A stretch of 64,000 nt of DNA from an uncultured Aquimarina sp. GTDB taxonomy: Bacteria; Bacteroidota; Bacteroidia; Flavobacteriales; Flavobacteriaceae. Both the position numbers and the translations under genes were made by a program. The notes below the pieces were generated by a model, which was not told the origin of the DNA, ran no database searches, and was given only the letters and a program-made list of their open reading frames with translations. Of the stretch, positions 33,495 through 43,239 are shown one piece after another (position 1 is the first letter of the stretch; the number at the start of each line of letters is the position of its first letter). The DNA is taken from assembly GCA_947497175.1 (NCBI GenBank), contig CANMFM010000006.1, forward strand, positions 248,001 to 312,000, read 5' to 3'.

Positions 33495-35234
33495 ATGAAT
33501 GTTTCAGAACAATTGTTAGAGATACTACAAAAAGAAGGTGTTAAGCATATTTTTGGAGTAGCCGGAGATGCACTAAATCCTCTTGTAGATGCTATCGCAA
33601 AACAGGATCAAATTCAGTGGGTAGGTGTAAACCACGAAGGTAATGCATCTTATGCCGCATTTGCGCAAGGAGAGCTTAATAAAAATTTTGGTGTGTGTGC
33701 CAGTACAGTAGGACCTGGAGCGTTGCACCTGATCAATGGGTTGTATAATGCCAAGAAAGAGCGATCTCCCGTAATTGCAATTACCGGACAGATACCAATA
33801 GAGCATTTGGGCACCAACTATCATCAAGAGGCTGACCTTAAAAAAATATACGATGATGTCTGTAAGTATCAAGCGATCATCAGATCACCTGAAGAAGCCC
33901 CCAGAGTGATTCTTAGAGCTATAAGAATAGCTGTTAATCACAAATGCGTGTGCAGGATCGAACTGCCTGCGGATATTGCAAAAATGAAAGCAGAGAACCG
34001 GGATTATGTTCATAAAGTTTTTCGTTCAAAAAGTACATTGATACCATCAAAAGATGAATTGCAAATGGCCATTAAATGTATCAATGATTCTCAAAAAATT
34101 GGAATCTTGGCAGGTGCAGGATGTCGAGATGCTAAATCAGAAGTCATAGATCTTTCTACAAAACTTAAGGCGCCAATTACTCATACGCTTAGAGCCGCCG
34201 ATATATTTGACCACACCATAGAGAATGTTGTAGGACTTACAGGATTAATTGGTAATCCTTCAGGCTATCAGGCGGTAATGGATTGCGATTTGTTGTTAAT
34301 GCTAGGAACAGATTTTCCGTATACAGATTTCTTGCCATCTAACACTAAAACGATCCAGATTGATATTCGTTCAGAAAATATTGGAAACCGTACTCCCGTT
34401 ACACTAGGTCTTCATGGTGATATAAAAAATACAGTTAGTTCATTACATTCATTATGCAAAGAAAAAGATGATAGTACGTTTTTAAAAAAACTAACAGAAA
34501 AGTTTACTAGCTGGAAGCGATCAAATGATGACAAGGCAAATCCTGCTCGGGATATGGAGCCCCTACATCCTCATATATTTGCAAAGATAGTAAGTGATAC
34601 CGCTTCAAAAAATGCCATTTTTGCTATCGATACCGGAACCGCAGCAATTTGGGCTTCCAATTTCATGAATTTTCACTCGGATAGAAGAGTGATAGGATCC
34701 TTCAACCATGGTTCAATGGCTGTTGGTTTACCAGCCGCTATAGGCGCTCAACTTCAATGTCCGAATCGTGAAGTCTGGGCATTGGTTGGTGACGGTGCTT
34801 TCAATATGTCGTTACAAGACTTTTCTACGGCAGTAAAAAACAATCTTCCTATCAAAATAATTGTATTTAATAATTCGCAATTGGGTTTTGTGAAAATTGA
34901 AATGGAAGAAGCGGGGCTAGCACCCAACCTTGATGCCCTTCGGGTTGATAATTTCAATTTTGCCGAGTATGCAAAACTTTGTGGGGGAGACGGTATTAAG
35001 GTCGAACATGCAAAAGATATTGTTACAGCCATACATACTGCAAAAAACTCGACTAAACCTTTTATAATTGATGCCGTAGTTACCAATGCCGAATTGTCTT
35101 TACCACCAAAAATTGGTTTTGAGGAAGCCAAAGGTTTTGGAATCTCAAAGATCAAAGAAGTAATGAGGGCTTTCAATGGAGAAAAAGAACAATGGGAAAA
35201 TATAAAGCAGGAAATTGAAGCATATTTCGATTGA
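33495..35234 (+). CDS. Thiamine-diphosphate enzyme of the pyruvate oxidase / pyruvate:quinone dehydrogenase type
   Basis: 579 residues in three domains. The pyrimidine domain has VNHEGNASYAAFAQGE (catalytic Glu) near 50; the central domain (about 190-320) is the FAD/structural region; the pyrophosphate domain has GDGAFNMSLQDFSTAVKNNLPI near 433, where G-D-G...N-N(L) is the ThDP-Mg motif. It resembles PoxB in opening with Q-L-L-E-I-L-x-x-x-G-V-K-x-I-F-G-V-x-G-D-A-L-N. The C-terminal membrane-binding peptide of E. coli PoxB is not obvious, so the electron acceptor is uncertain. Confidence 0.82.
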   Translation: MNVSEQLLEILQKEGVKHIFGVAGDALNPLVDAIAKQDQIQWVGVNHEGNASYAAFAQGELNKNFGVCASTVGPGALHLINGLYNAKKERSPVIAITGQIPIEHLGTNYHQEADLKKIYDDVCKYQAIIRSPEEAPRVILRAIRIAVNHKCVCRIELPADIAKMKAENRDYVHKVFRSKSTLIPSKDELQMAIKCINDSQKIGILAGAGCRDAKSEVIDLSTKLKAPITHTLRAADIFDHTIENVVGLTGLIGNPSGYQAVMDCDLLLMLGTDFPYTDFLPSNTKTIQIDIRSENIGNRTPVTLGLHGDIKNTVSSLHSLCKEKDDSTFLKKLTEKFTSWKRSNDDKANPARDMEPLHPHIFAKIVSDTASKNAIFAIDTGTAAIWASNFMNFHSDRRVIGSFNHGSMAVGLPAAIGAQLQCPNREVWALVGDGAFNMSLQDFSTAVKNNLPIKIIVFNNSQLGFVKIEMEEAGLAPNLDALRVDNFNFAEYAKLCGGDGIKVEHAKDIVTAIHTAKNSTKPFIIDAVVTNAELSLPPKIGFEEAKGFGISKIKEVMRAFNGEKEQWENIKQEIEAYFD

Positions 35235-35299
35235 AATATTATGAACTCGTGATACGTAATTGCAATCTCTCAATACGCTAAAAATAAAATGATGAAGTT

Positions 35300-36250
35300 A
35301 TGGAGAACTTAAAAGTTACTACAGATCCCAATGATTTATATTATAAAGATAGGATGATGACGGCCGCAAAATTTGACAAAGTTGAGTTTGCAAAAACATT
35401 TGAACATAGAAGAACAAAAGTTGGAGATGTTGATATTCATTATGTAATCGGTGGAACAGGGCCAGTAATACTCTTTGGTCATGGATGGCCGGCTTCCTGG
35501 TTTGAATGGAGAAAAGTATTACCGCAATTAGCAAACGATTTTACATGTATTGCTTTTGATATGCCGGGATTGGGAGATAGTGATCCACCGCCAGCGTTTG
35601 ATAATAAGACTATTGCGGACCTATTAAAGAAATTTATTTCAGAAAACTTAGGATTAGAAGAACTATATGTTGTTGGTCATGATGTGAGTGGCCCTGGTCT
35701 TATTACAATGAGTGCTTATTATCCCGATTTAGTGAAAAAATTATTTTTAACAGAAACATCGATTGCAGGACCTGAAATGGGAAAAGTGCTCGCACAAAAT
35801 ATAAATGACATTTGGCATTTTCCGGTAAATGCTTCTCGTCTTGCCACAACGGTGGCTATAGGCCGTGAAGAACAATTTATTGGTCAGTTTTTTAGCAAAT
35901 GGGTCTATAACGTTGGGGCTATACATTTGAATGATATCAATGAATATGTGCGAACGGCAAAGATACCCGGAGTTATAGAATGTGGGGCTTCATATTATCA
36001 TAAGCAACAACACACAACAGAAAACGGAGATATTCTGCCAAAGAAATCGTTAACAATGCCAATTCATTTTGTTGGTGCAGAATTAGGATTTGGAGGTAGA
36101 CTAGGAGGGGATGAAAAAGCAGCTTTTAAAACTGTAGAAAGATATGCTACGAATATATCATATGAGGTGGTAGAAAAATGTAGTCATTGGGTTTCAGAAG
36201 ATAGACCAGTATTTCTGGCAGATAAAATCAGAAGTTTCTTTACAAATTAA
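35300..36250 (+). CDS. Alpha/beta hydrolase of the epoxide hydrolase / dehalogenase type
   Basis: 316 residues. The oxyanion loop is LFGHGWPASWFEWRKVLPQL (H-G-W-P), the nucleophile elbow is GHDVSGPGL, in which the acid D-V-S-G replaces the serine of lipases, and the final catalytic histidine lies in E-K-C-S-H-W-V-S-E-D-R-P. Use of an aspartate nucleophile with H-G-x-P indicates an epoxide-hydrolase- or haloacid-type enzyme. The substrate is not predictable. It follows the ThDP gene by 65 bp, possibly in the same transcript. Confidence 0.82.
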   Translation: MENLKVTTDPNDLYYKDRMMTAAKFDKVEFAKTFEHRRTKVGDVDIHYVIGGTGPVILFGHGWPASWFEWRKVLPQLANDFTCIAFDMPGLGDSDPPPAFDNKTIADLLKKFISENLGLEELYVVGHDVSGPGLITMSAYYPDLVKKLFLTETSIAGPEMGKVLAQNINDIWHFPVNASRLATTVAIGREEQFIGQFFSKWVYNVGAIHLNDINEYVRTAKIPGVIECGASYYHKQQHTTENGDILPKKSLTMPIHFVGAELGFGGRLGGDEKAAFKTVERYATNISYEVVEKCSHWVSEDRPVFLADKIRSFFTN

Positions 36251-36320
36251 ATTACTTTTAGAAAATATAAACCTATCGAGGTCAATAGCAAAAATATATT
36301 TTTAATAATTGAGAAATAAA

Positions 36321-37232
36321 ATGGAAAAATTAGGACTAACAAAAGAAAACTGGGAACAATTTTTAGAATGGATTTGGGATTTTATACCAGGTGTACTCTC
36401 AGCGATTGTTGTTTTTTTCGTGGGGATATGGCTGATCAATTTGTTTAGTAGAGGGTTACGTAAATTCTTTCAAAAGAAGGATTATGATGAAACTTTAGAA
36501 AGCTTTTTGTATGATTTAATAAATATCGGTCTTAAAATACTATTGATCATTTTGGTTATAACACAATTAGGAGTTCAAACTTCCTCTTTGGTAGCCGTTC
36601 TGGGGGCTGCTGGTTTAGCGGTTGGATTAGCGCTGCAGGGCTCTTTGTCCAATTTTGCAGGTGGCGTGTTAATTTTGTTTTTTAAACCCTTTAAGATTGG
36701 TGATTTTATTGAAGCCCAAGGAGTCTCCGGTACAGTAAAAGAAATTTCAATATTTAAAACTAAACTAAACACTTTTGGAAATCAACTGGCGATTATTCCA
36801 AATGGAAAGCTATCCAACGAAAATATAATCAACTATTCTGCAGAACCCATACGCCGTGATAACTTAGAGATCGGGATTTCATATGGTAGTAATATAAAAG
36901 AGGCAAAAGATACTCTTCTGGATCTTATTAATAGTCAAGAAGGAGTAATCCAAGACCCTGCACCAGAAGTTGTAGTTTCAAATTTAGGAGATAGCGCAGT
37001 AACCTTATCGCTCAGATACTGGGCCTCGATCGATGATTTTTGGCGTATTCATTTTTTTGCTGTTGAAGAAGCTAAAAAGCGGTTAGAAGATAAAGGTGTT
37101 TCTTTACCTTTTCCTCAAAGAGAGGTTCATGTGTACAACAAAGATAATCAAAACGCCAAAAAAACAAGTTTTGGAGCAGATAAAACCACTGTTGATATAA
37201 ATACGAAAGAAGAAAATGATGGAGAACAATAG
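36321..37232 (+). CDS. MscS-family mechanosensitive channel
   Basis: I use the ATG at 36321; an in-frame TTG lies 12 bp upstream. The protein has three membrane helices, the pore helix VLGAAGLAVGLALQGSLSNF near 93-112, and the beta domain G-G-V-L-I-L-F-F-K-P-F-K-I-G-D-F-I. It differs from the MscS at 21487 (short N-terminus, charged C-terminal tail of about 30 residues), so the two are separate paralogs. The last 17 bp overlap the next gene. Confidence 0.92.
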   Translation: MEKLGLTKENWEQFLEWIWDFIPGVLSAIVVFFVGIWLINLFSRGLRKFFQKKDYDETLESFLYDLINIGLKILLIILVITQLGVQTSSLVAVLGAAGLAVGLALQGSLSNFAGGVLILFFKPFKIGDFIEAQGVSGTVKEISIFKTKLNTFGNQLAIIPNGKLSNENIINYSAEPIRRDNLEIGISYGSNIKEAKDTLLDLINSQEGVIQDPAPEVVVSNLGDSAVTLSLRYWASIDDFWRIHFFAVEEAKKRLEDKGVSLPFPQREVHVYNKDNQNAKKTSFGADKTTVDINTKEENDGEQ

Positions 37233-37464
37233 ACCAAGTATAAAAAATGAAGATCAATACGAAGCTTTAAGAGACAAGGGATACAGCAAAGAAAAGGCTG
37301 CAAGAATTGCAAATACTGACAATAGTGGTAAAAAAGGTGGTAAGGCCTCGGCTTACGAAGACCGCACCAAAGATGAGCTTTATGACCAAGCTAAAAAAGT
37401 GGGTATTGAAGGACGATCAAAAATGAGTAAGGAAGAACTAATCGACGCTTTAAGAAGCAATTAA
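37216..37464 (+). CDS. DUF7218-like protein with a Rho-N-type C-terminal domain
   Basis: 82 residues: an N-terminal segment with Y-E-A-L-R-D-K-G-Y-S-K-E-K-A-A-R-I-A-N-T followed by a Gly/Lys-rich linker (SGKKGGKAS), then D-R-T-K-D-E-L-Y-D-Q-A-K-K-V-G-I-E-G-R-S-K-M-S-K-E-E-L-I at the C-terminus, the small helix-loop-helix fold of the Rho N-terminal/SAP-like kind that binds nucleic acid. It is small, basic and cytosolic, and overlaps the MscS gene. ATG-ATG at the start leaves a one-residue ambiguity. Confidence 0.75.
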   Translation: MMENNRPSIKNEDQYEALRDKGYSKEKAARIANTDNSGKKGGKASAYEDRTKDELYDQAKKVGIEGRSKMSKEELIDALRSN

Positions 37465-37474
37465 AACTAAAATT

Positions 37475-37858
37475 ATGAATTACGTGATTATAGCGATGCA
37501 AATCATTGTTGGATTGAGCATATTGAATGTGTGGCTTATTCAGCATAAAAAAGCTACCAAGTGGAGGGGAGGAAACGCAACAACAATTATTGAAGAATTT
37601 GATACCTATGGATTGCCCGTTTGGATGTGTTATGCAGTCGGTACTATGAAAGTAATCCTGGCTATTTTGCTTATCGTCTCTATTTGGTATCCTATTTTGA
37701 AAGAGCCGTCGGCTCTTGGATTGGCTTTTTTGTTACTAGGTTCAATAGCAATGCATTTCAAAATAAAAGATCCTTTGTACAAGTCTTTTCCGGCTTTTTT
37801 ATTTTTAATTATGTGTACTCTTATTGCGGCCAGTAGCCATATCAAGCTATATTTCTAA
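37475..37858 (+). CDS. DoxX-family membrane protein
   Basis: 127 residues with four membrane helices. The hallmark is the segment I-V-G-L-S-I-L-N-V-W-L near the N-terminus, the Y-A-V-G-T-M-K-V-I-L-A core of the second helix, and 'M-H-F-K-I-K-D-P' between helices 3 and 4. DoxX proteins are small quinone- or redox-related membrane proteins. Its 3' end overlaps that of a second DoxX gene on the other strand by 12 bp. Confidence 0.75.
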   Translation: MNYVIIAMQIIVGLSILNVWLIQHKKATKWRGGNATTIIEEFDTYGLPVWMCYAVGTMKVILAILLIVSIWYPILKEPSALGLAFLLLGSIAMHFKIKDPLYKSFPAFLFLIMCTLIAASSHIKLYF

Positions 37859-38191
37859 ATAACTTAAGAACAAAAACGTATTCAGAATTGCATATAACAG
37901 AGCAGGTAACGATGCCAATAGTGGATCTTTTATTTTTAATCGTACTCCAAAACCGAGTATCATAAGTAAAGCGAGCCCTCCTGAGCACAGTACAATAAGC
38001 ATTGGACTCCATATATATCCAATAATAAGTCCTAAACCTCCCAAAAGTTGTAGAATTCCGGTAAAAGTTCTTCTTTTTTCCAAACCAAAACGAATAAATT
38101 CATTTTTCATTCGATTCGAAAACAGGCAGCTAGTCCCGTAGAAGAGAAATGAGAAGGCCGAAAAAAAAAGAGCACTAGTTAAGACATTCAT
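37847..38191 (-). CDS. DoxX-like membrane protein, convergent to the first
   Basis: 114 residues, four membrane helices. It shares with the preceding gene the arrangement of helices and the R-L-K-I-K-D-P loop (F-K-I-K-D-P in the other), as well as G-x-L-Q-L-L-G-G-L-G-L-I in the second helix. Two members of the same family meeting head-on is unusual. It is on the same strand as the heme oxygenase gene 56 bp upstream, so it could be read with it. Confidence 0.7.
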   Translation of the reverse strand: MNVLTSALFFSAFSFLFYGTSCLFSNRMKNEFIRFGLEKRRTFTGILQLLGGLGLIIGYIWSPMLIVLCSGGLALLMILGFGVRLKIKDPLLASLPALLYAILNTFLFLSYLEI

Positions 38192-38246
38192 AAGCGATAG
38201 TTTAAAATGCTTTTATGGCCAACAAAAGTTGTCGATACTATATTTG

Positions 38247-38846
38247 CTAATAGAAACTCTCGAATACTTTTATGGCAGCATGTGTAGCCGTATTGATTTC
38301 TTCTTGAGTATACGATCTGTTCTCTAGAATTTTACAAAGGCTTTTCCATCTTCTTGTGTGATATTCAGGATTTCCTTCAAAAAAGTGATGTGTCAAATTT
38401 GAACTTAGATTTCTACACTTTTTAAGATGTTTTGCAATAAGCAGCCCGCCAAGCATAGAACCTTCCATAACATATAAAGCCCCTGTTAATGATCCAACAT
38501 TTGCGGGCAATCCTATCCCTGCGTCTGAAATAGGAGTAAGATCGATCGAAAAAGTGTCAAGATCCTTTTTCAAGGCTTTACTTTTTTCCAAAGAAATAAA
38601 CGACTGAAGATTGGAGCATAATAGGTTTTTGTTAGTATCTAAGTACGTTTCTACAGCTGAGTATACCCTATAATTTTTCTTTAATAGTTCTTTATACTGA
38701 TCGGTTGTAATGGTATGATCTATGATATGTTTTGCCAGGTTTTTTTTTTCGGCAATTTGGTGATGTGTAGCGGTTTTGTTCTTTAAATGTCCCAGAATGG
38801 AAAAATTTTGGGTAACCTGATTGTCAAAATTAGAATTCTGAGTCAT
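38247..38846 (-). CDS. bphO: Biliverdin-producing heme oxygenase
   Basis: 199 residues. The proximal heme histidine lies in T-A-T-H-H-Q-I-A-E (H28 or H29), the distal helix has A-L-Y-V-M-E-G-S-M-L-G-G (about 126-137), where G-x-x-x-G permits O2 binding close to heme, and the R-W-K motif lies at the base. Such short bacterial heme oxygenases cleave heme to biliverdin, the chromophore of bacteriophytochromes, and the phytochrome gene lies just upstream on the same strand. The electron donor is not in the window. Confidence 0.9.
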   Translation of the reverse strand: MTQNSNFDNQVTQNFSILGHLKNKTATHHQIAEKKNLAKHIIDHTITTDQYKELLKKNYRVYSAVETYLDTNKNLLCSNLQSFISLEKSKALKKDLDTFSIDLTPISDAGIGLPANVGSLTGALYVMEGSMLGGLLIAKHLKKCRNLSSNLTHHFFEGNPEYHTRRWKSLCKILENRSYTQEEINTATHAAIKVFESFY

Positions 38847-38884
38847 AAAATGATACGATGTTTTATTCTTTAAAATCTTAGTCT

Positions 38885-39313
38885 TTAAATAATTTTTTGT
38901 GGAGCTTTATTGAATGTAGTCCAATACTGAATAATTTTTGGCAATTGCTCTTTTAGATCAGTATATGTCTTCGGCTTTTCAACATAGCTGTTTCCTCCCA
39001 AGGCATAAGTTTCAACAATTTCTTCAGGGCGATCAGAAGAGCTTAAGATAATGACAGGAATATTTTTCACCTTTTTCTTGTTTCGTAAATAGTCTAAAAC
39101 TTCGAGACCATTCATTTTTGGCAATTTTATATCCATTAAAATACACTTTGGTGGATTATCGGAAAATTGCATAGTTTCAAAATATTGAATTGCGGATTCA
39201 CCGTCTTCTATATACTGCACATCGCAGTTGGGTATTTCTTTTTCAAAAACTCTTTCCATTAGAGCAATATCAGAACGATTATCTTCTACTGATAGGACAT
39301 ATGGTTTTTTCAT
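38885..39313 (-). CDS. Single-domain response regulator (phytochrome cluster)
   Basis: 142 residues, receiver only. E10-D11 form the metal-binding pair, Asp61 is the phosphoacceptor (C-I-L-M-D-I-K-L-P-K-M-N-G), S91-S92 are in the T/S position and K113 lies in V-E-K-P-K. There is no output domain. It sits between the phytochrome kinase (82 bp upstream) and heme oxygenase (39 bp downstream) on the same strand, so it is very probably the phytochrome's receiver. Confidence 0.92.
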   Translation of the reverse strand: MKKPYVLSVEDNRSDIALMERVFEKEIPNCDVQYIEDGESAIQYFETMQFSDNPPKCILMDIKLPKMNGLEVLDYLRNKKKVKNIPVIILSSSDRPEEIVETYALGGNSYVEKPKTYTDLKEQLPKIIQYWTTFNKAPQKII

Positions 39314-39394
39314 TCTTCAAATGTATTAAAAAAACAATTTTTTTCTTTGGTAATTTGGTAATCTTCTGTCGTTACCTTATTCATATTAAATCAA

Positions 39395-41593
39395 TCACCG
39401 GCCTTCTTTGTTTAAGGTGAAATAAAAGGTAGCACCTTTGTTTAGTTCACTTTTTGCCCAAATGGTTCCATTGTGTTTCTCGATCACACGTTTGGCTATT
39501 GCGAGTCCGATGCCCGATCCTTGATAATCATCATTTACTAAACGACTAAAAACACCAAAGATTTTGTCGGTGTGTTTTGCGTTAAAGCCAATACCGTTGT
39601 CTTTTACAAAATAGGCTCCGTCTTCATAACCTATAGTGATTTCTGGTTGTTCTTTTTTGGATGAATATTTTAAAGCGTTACCAATAAGATTGTTCAATAA
39701 TTGAAAAATCATACCGCGATCTCCAAAGTTTTTTGGTAAATCAAGAATATGTATTCGAACATTTTTATAAACAACAGCGACTTGTAAGAACTCTAATACT
39801 TCGTTTACAATTTTTTGTATGGATACCTCTTGTTTTTTTAAAGAGGTTTTACCCAAACTCGAGAAGGCTAAAATATCATCAATTAAAAGATTCATCTTAT
39901 CGATTGAAGATATAATCGTACCCACGGCTTGTTTGCCAAAGTCATCCAAAGTGTCATAATAGTCTTCTTTGATAATTTGTGCAAAGCCGTCAATGCCTCG
40001 TAATGGAGCTCTTAAATCGTGTGATACACTATAGCTAAAAGACTCTAGTTCGCTATACGCATTTTTTAATTTTTCGTTTAGGGCGTTGATTTCCTCATAC
40101 TTTTGAATGATGATTTCGGCAATGTGCTCTTTAAGTGCTTTTGCAGCGGCAATTTCGTAATCTAACCATGGAGTGCTGTGTCCTGTATGTTCTTCAGACC
40201 ATTTGGCAAAAGATTTTCTAGGTGTCAATTTTTCATTTTCGAGGGTAACGGCTTTATTTGGGTTGCCTCCCCAATCTACTGTTTGTATTACTTCGGGCTT
40301 AAACCACAGCATTATATTTCTTTTGGACCTGCTTATAAATACAGCAAGTACACCAGAAGCACTTTTTATGATTTCTTTTCCGTCCTCATATTCGCTACTA
40401 AGGTTATTAGTCGTAAAAATATCAGAATCAGATTTTTTGCTTAGCCAGTCTATAAGTTTTTCAATTTGTTTATCTGTTGGAGTTAGGCCGATGGTTTTAA
40501 TTTGCCCATCCATACAAAGTGCTGCTCCTTTTGCCTGGGTAACATCTAGAATAGAATATTCTCCATCAGAAACAACAGCATCAATATCCCAATTTCGACT
40601 CATTTTTTCGATAAGCTTAGATCTGATTTTATTCGATTGATTTGTTTTTTGAAGTAACGAATTTGCAGATCGTAGTCCCAGTTGGGTTGAAAATACCTGA
40701 GTGATAAACTTACAAGAAACTCTGCGATGATAATTAACAAATTTTGGACTGTAATGATGGCAGGCTACCAATCCCCATAGTTGGTCTTGAAATACGATTG
40801 CCGCTGTGAGCGTTGCTCCTACATTCATATTAGAAAGATATTCAATATGAATCGGAGATACGGCTCTAAGCTCAGACTTAGATAAATCTAAGGGATTACT
40901 ATTAGATGCGTCTTTAAGAATATGTTTTGGTGCCGAATTAACATCTGCGATAATCCGCACTCCTTGTTTGAGAAATAACTTTCTTGCCTGTTGGGGTATA
41001 TCTGAAGCTGGATAATGTAATCCCAACCAACTTTCTAACTCTGGTTCTCGTACTTCTGAGACTACTTTACCATTCCAATTGGCATCAAACTGATAAATCA
41101 TAACACGATCATACCCAAAAAAATCTTTTATAAGTTTTGCCGTGGTATCGCACATCATTATTTCGTCTGTGGCAAGATTAAGTTCTGATATGGTTTTGGT
41201 TAGTTGTTCCTGATATATAATTGGATCTATTTCTTGCCCAGTAGGTTCTAATTCTACTATAACATTTTGGCCATTATGATGTGAAATCAAAATATAACTA
41301 TTGCCGTTTAAAGCTATATGAAAAGGCGTAGATTTTTCTTTATTAACTTTAGATAACACCTGATCTACAATATGATCAGGTACCAAATCATTAACTGATG
41401 AAGAAAGCATCTGAGTCGAATCAAGCTCAAATAATTCCAGGCAATTCTCGCTGTAATATAGTATCTCTTGTGAGGTTGGATGAAAAGCGAACAAAAAACC
41501 ATGATGTTGTATTTTATCAATGATATGAATAGGTTCTTTGTCACAATTGGTGAGATCGACTTTTTTAGGATATAAGGTTGACGGGCTTTCCAT
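39395..41593 (-). CDS. bphP: Bacteriophytochrome histidine kinase
   Basis: 732 residues. The chromophore-binding Cys17 is in L-T-N-C-D-K-E-P-I-H-I, followed by an I-Q-x-H-G PAS motif, a GAF domain with the conserved H-Y-P-A-S-D-I-P-Q-Q-A-R (about 197-208), C-H-H-Y-S-P-K (about 278) and a PHY domain with R-S-K-R-N-I-M-L-W-F (about 425). The C-terminus is a HisKA domain with His525 in S-H-D-L-R-A-P-L and an ATPase domain (N-x-x-x-N-A, D-N-G-I-G-F, G-S-G-I-G-L-A). It senses red/far-red light using biliverdin and signals to the receiver just downstream. Confidence 0.95.
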   Translation of the reverse strand: MESPSTLYPKKVDLTNCDKEPIHIIDKIQHHGFLFAFHPTSQEILYYSENCLELFELDSTQMLSSSVNDLVPDHIVDQVLSKVNKEKSTPFHIALNGNSYILISHHNGQNVIVELEPTGQEIDPIIYQEQLTKTISELNLATDEIMMCDTTAKLIKDFFGYDRVMIYQFDANWNGKVVSEVREPELESWLGLHYPASDIPQQARKLFLKQGVRIIADVNSAPKHILKDASNSNPLDLSKSELRAVSPIHIEYLSNMNVGATLTAAIVFQDQLWGLVACHHYSPKFVNYHRRVSCKFITQVFSTQLGLRSANSLLQKTNQSNKIRSKLIEKMSRNWDIDAVVSDGEYSILDVTQAKGAALCMDGQIKTIGLTPTDKQIEKLIDWLSKKSDSDIFTTNNLSSEYEDGKEIIKSASGVLAVFISRSKRNIMLWFKPEVIQTVDWGGNPNKAVTLENEKLTPRKSFAKWSEEHTGHSTPWLDYEIAAAKALKEHIAEIIIQKYEEINALNEKLKNAYSELESFSYSVSHDLRAPLRGIDGFAQIIKEDYYDTLDDFGKQAVGTIISSIDKMNLLIDDILAFSSLGKTSLKKQEVSIQKIVNEVLEFLQVAVVYKNVRIHILDLPKNFGDRGMIFQLLNNLIGNALKYSSKKEQPEITIGYEDGAYFVKDNGIGFNAKHTDKIFGVFSRLVNDDYQGSGIGLAIAKRVIEKHNGTIWAKSELNKGATFYFTLNKEGR

Positions 41594-41709
41594 TCTATTT
41601 TTTCAGTTTTATTAATGCGATGCAATTCACCGCTTTAAAAATATGATTTGCGATTTGTAAATAATATAACAATACCTAGAAATGTGTCTCCATTTCATAA
41701 TTTTTGTAA

Positions 41710-43239
41710 TTAAATAGCTGGTTTTTGATGCATTGGTAACTGAATAACAAAAGTTGCTCCCAAATCCAGTAAACCTATCGCTGAAATAGATCCATGATGC
41801 GTTTCTACAATTTTTCTACATATAGCCAAACCAATACCTGTTCCCGAGTATTCAGTTTTTTGATGTAATCTCTGAAAAAGTTCAAAAATTTTATCGACAT
41901 ATTCTTGCTTGAAACCGATACCATTATCTTTAAATTGTAGTTCGACCATTTCGTAAGTTCCATTATTGTCGTTATTATTTTCAGTAATTGTGGTAGAAGA
42001 GATCTCAAGATACAAAGGTCTATCAGGATGTTGATATTTAATAGCATTTGTAATGATATTATAAAACAATTGATAAATTAAAAAAGGGACAGCTTCTATA
42101 ACAGGTAGTTCGTTTGTTTGGTGTATAGCATAGTTACTCGTATTTGTTTCTTCCAGATCTTGAGTTATAGCTTTAAAAGTGTGCTGGAGGTCAACTTTTT
42201 CGAAGCTTATCCCAACCTTTCCAATTCTGGAATAAGTTAAAAGCTGTTTAATCAACTCCTGCATACGATCTGCCGAAGTTTCAATTTTGGTTAAATAGGT
42301 TTTTGCCTTTTCAGATAGCTCCTCATGACCTAAATCATTTACTCTCGAAATAAACATTCTGATTTTGCGCAAAGGCTCTTGAAGATCATGACTTGCAATA
42401 TGATTAAAAGAATCTAATTCTGCGTTGATATGGAGCAATTCTTCGTTTTTTTGCCTAAGTTTTTTTTCATTTTCTACAGCTTCAGTAATATCTTTTATTA
42501 CACCCAACATCATCTGACCGGCGGTGACTGGAACAAAGTTACCTGATACCGAGAAGTATTTACGTTTGTTATTTTCTGTTGTTTTAAAGAATTGTGTTGT
42601 CAAATGATCATCATATTGATAAAGATCAATGGCGGCCTTGATCTTATCCCTATCTTTAGGGGTCATAAGATCGAAGATGCCATTTTTATACTCAGTAATG
42701 GCCTTGTAATCCAAATCAAACAACTTTTGCATGTTTTTAGACAACACCCACTTGTTTTTTTTGATATTCCACCTGAAACTGGCAGATTTAGAGATAATTT
42801 CAGCTTCTCTCAGTGTTGCATTCTGAAATTCTAATTGCCGGTTTGATTTTCTAAGCTCCTGTTCTGTATGTTTAAGCTTTGAAATTTCACTACAAGTTAC
42901 CGTTAAACCATCTTCATACCGTGCTGTATGACATTGAAACCAAATCGTATTTCCACAAAAATTAAGCTCCCGCTGAAATGATATTTCAAAATCATCTTTG
43001 GTAAGACAGGCTACCAAAATTTCAAAAATTCCATTATCATAGATATCAGGAAAAAAAGTGCTCACGTTTTTGTTGATAATATCACTTCGTTTACCCTTAA
43101 TATAAGTTTCTATGTTTTCTGTTACATAGTCTAAGTTAAAATCTATAATACCGGTTTCTTCGTATTTAGGAATAAAGTAGAAGATCAAATTATCGGTTCG
43201 AGTTAACAGATCTTTTAGAAAACTTATTGATTTAGTCAA
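41710..43239 (-). CDS. PAS-domain sensor histidine kinase
   Basis: 509 residues. Two PAS-like domains are visible (about 25-110, 140-240), with the second followed by a K-D-I-T-E-A-V-E-N-E-K-K-L linker coiled coil. HisKA has His284 in I-A-S-H-D-L-Q-E-P-L-R and the ATPase has N-I-I-T-N-A-I-K-Y, D-N-G-I-G-F and G-T-G-I-G-L-A-I-C. There is no membrane segment and no covalent chromophore motif, so it is a soluble sensor of unknown input. It is on the same strand as, and 117 bp upstream of, the phytochrome gene. Confidence 0.9.
   Translation of the reverse strand: MTKSISFLKDLLTRTDNLIFYFIPKYEETGIIDFNLDYVTENIETYIKGKRSDIINKNVSTFFPDIYDNGIFEILVACLTKDDFEISFQRELNFCGNTIWFQCHTARYEDGLTVTCSEISKLKHTEQELRKSNRQLEFQNATLREAEIISKSASFRWNIKKNKWVLSKNMQKLFDLDYKAITEYKNGIFDLMTPKDRDKIKAAIDLYQYDDHLTTQFFKTTENNKRKYFSVSGNFVPVTAGQMMLGVIKDITEAVENEKKLRQKNEELLHINAELDSFNHIASHDLQEPLRKIRMFISRVNDLGHEELSEKAKTYLTKIETSADRMQELIKQLLTYSRIGKVGISFEKVDLQHTFKAITQDLEETNTSNYAIHQTNELPVIEAVPFLIYQLFYNIITNAIKYQHPDRPLYLEISSTTITENNNDNNGTYEMVELQFKDNGIGFKQEYVDKIFELFQRLHQKTEYSGTGIGLAICRKIVETHHGSISAIGLLDLGATFVIQLPMHQKPAI

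Noticed and set aside
34754-35176. 140-aa minus-strand frame within the ThDP enzyme gene
   Set aside because: Fully inside a well-supported gene with recognisable cofactor motifs; shadow frame.
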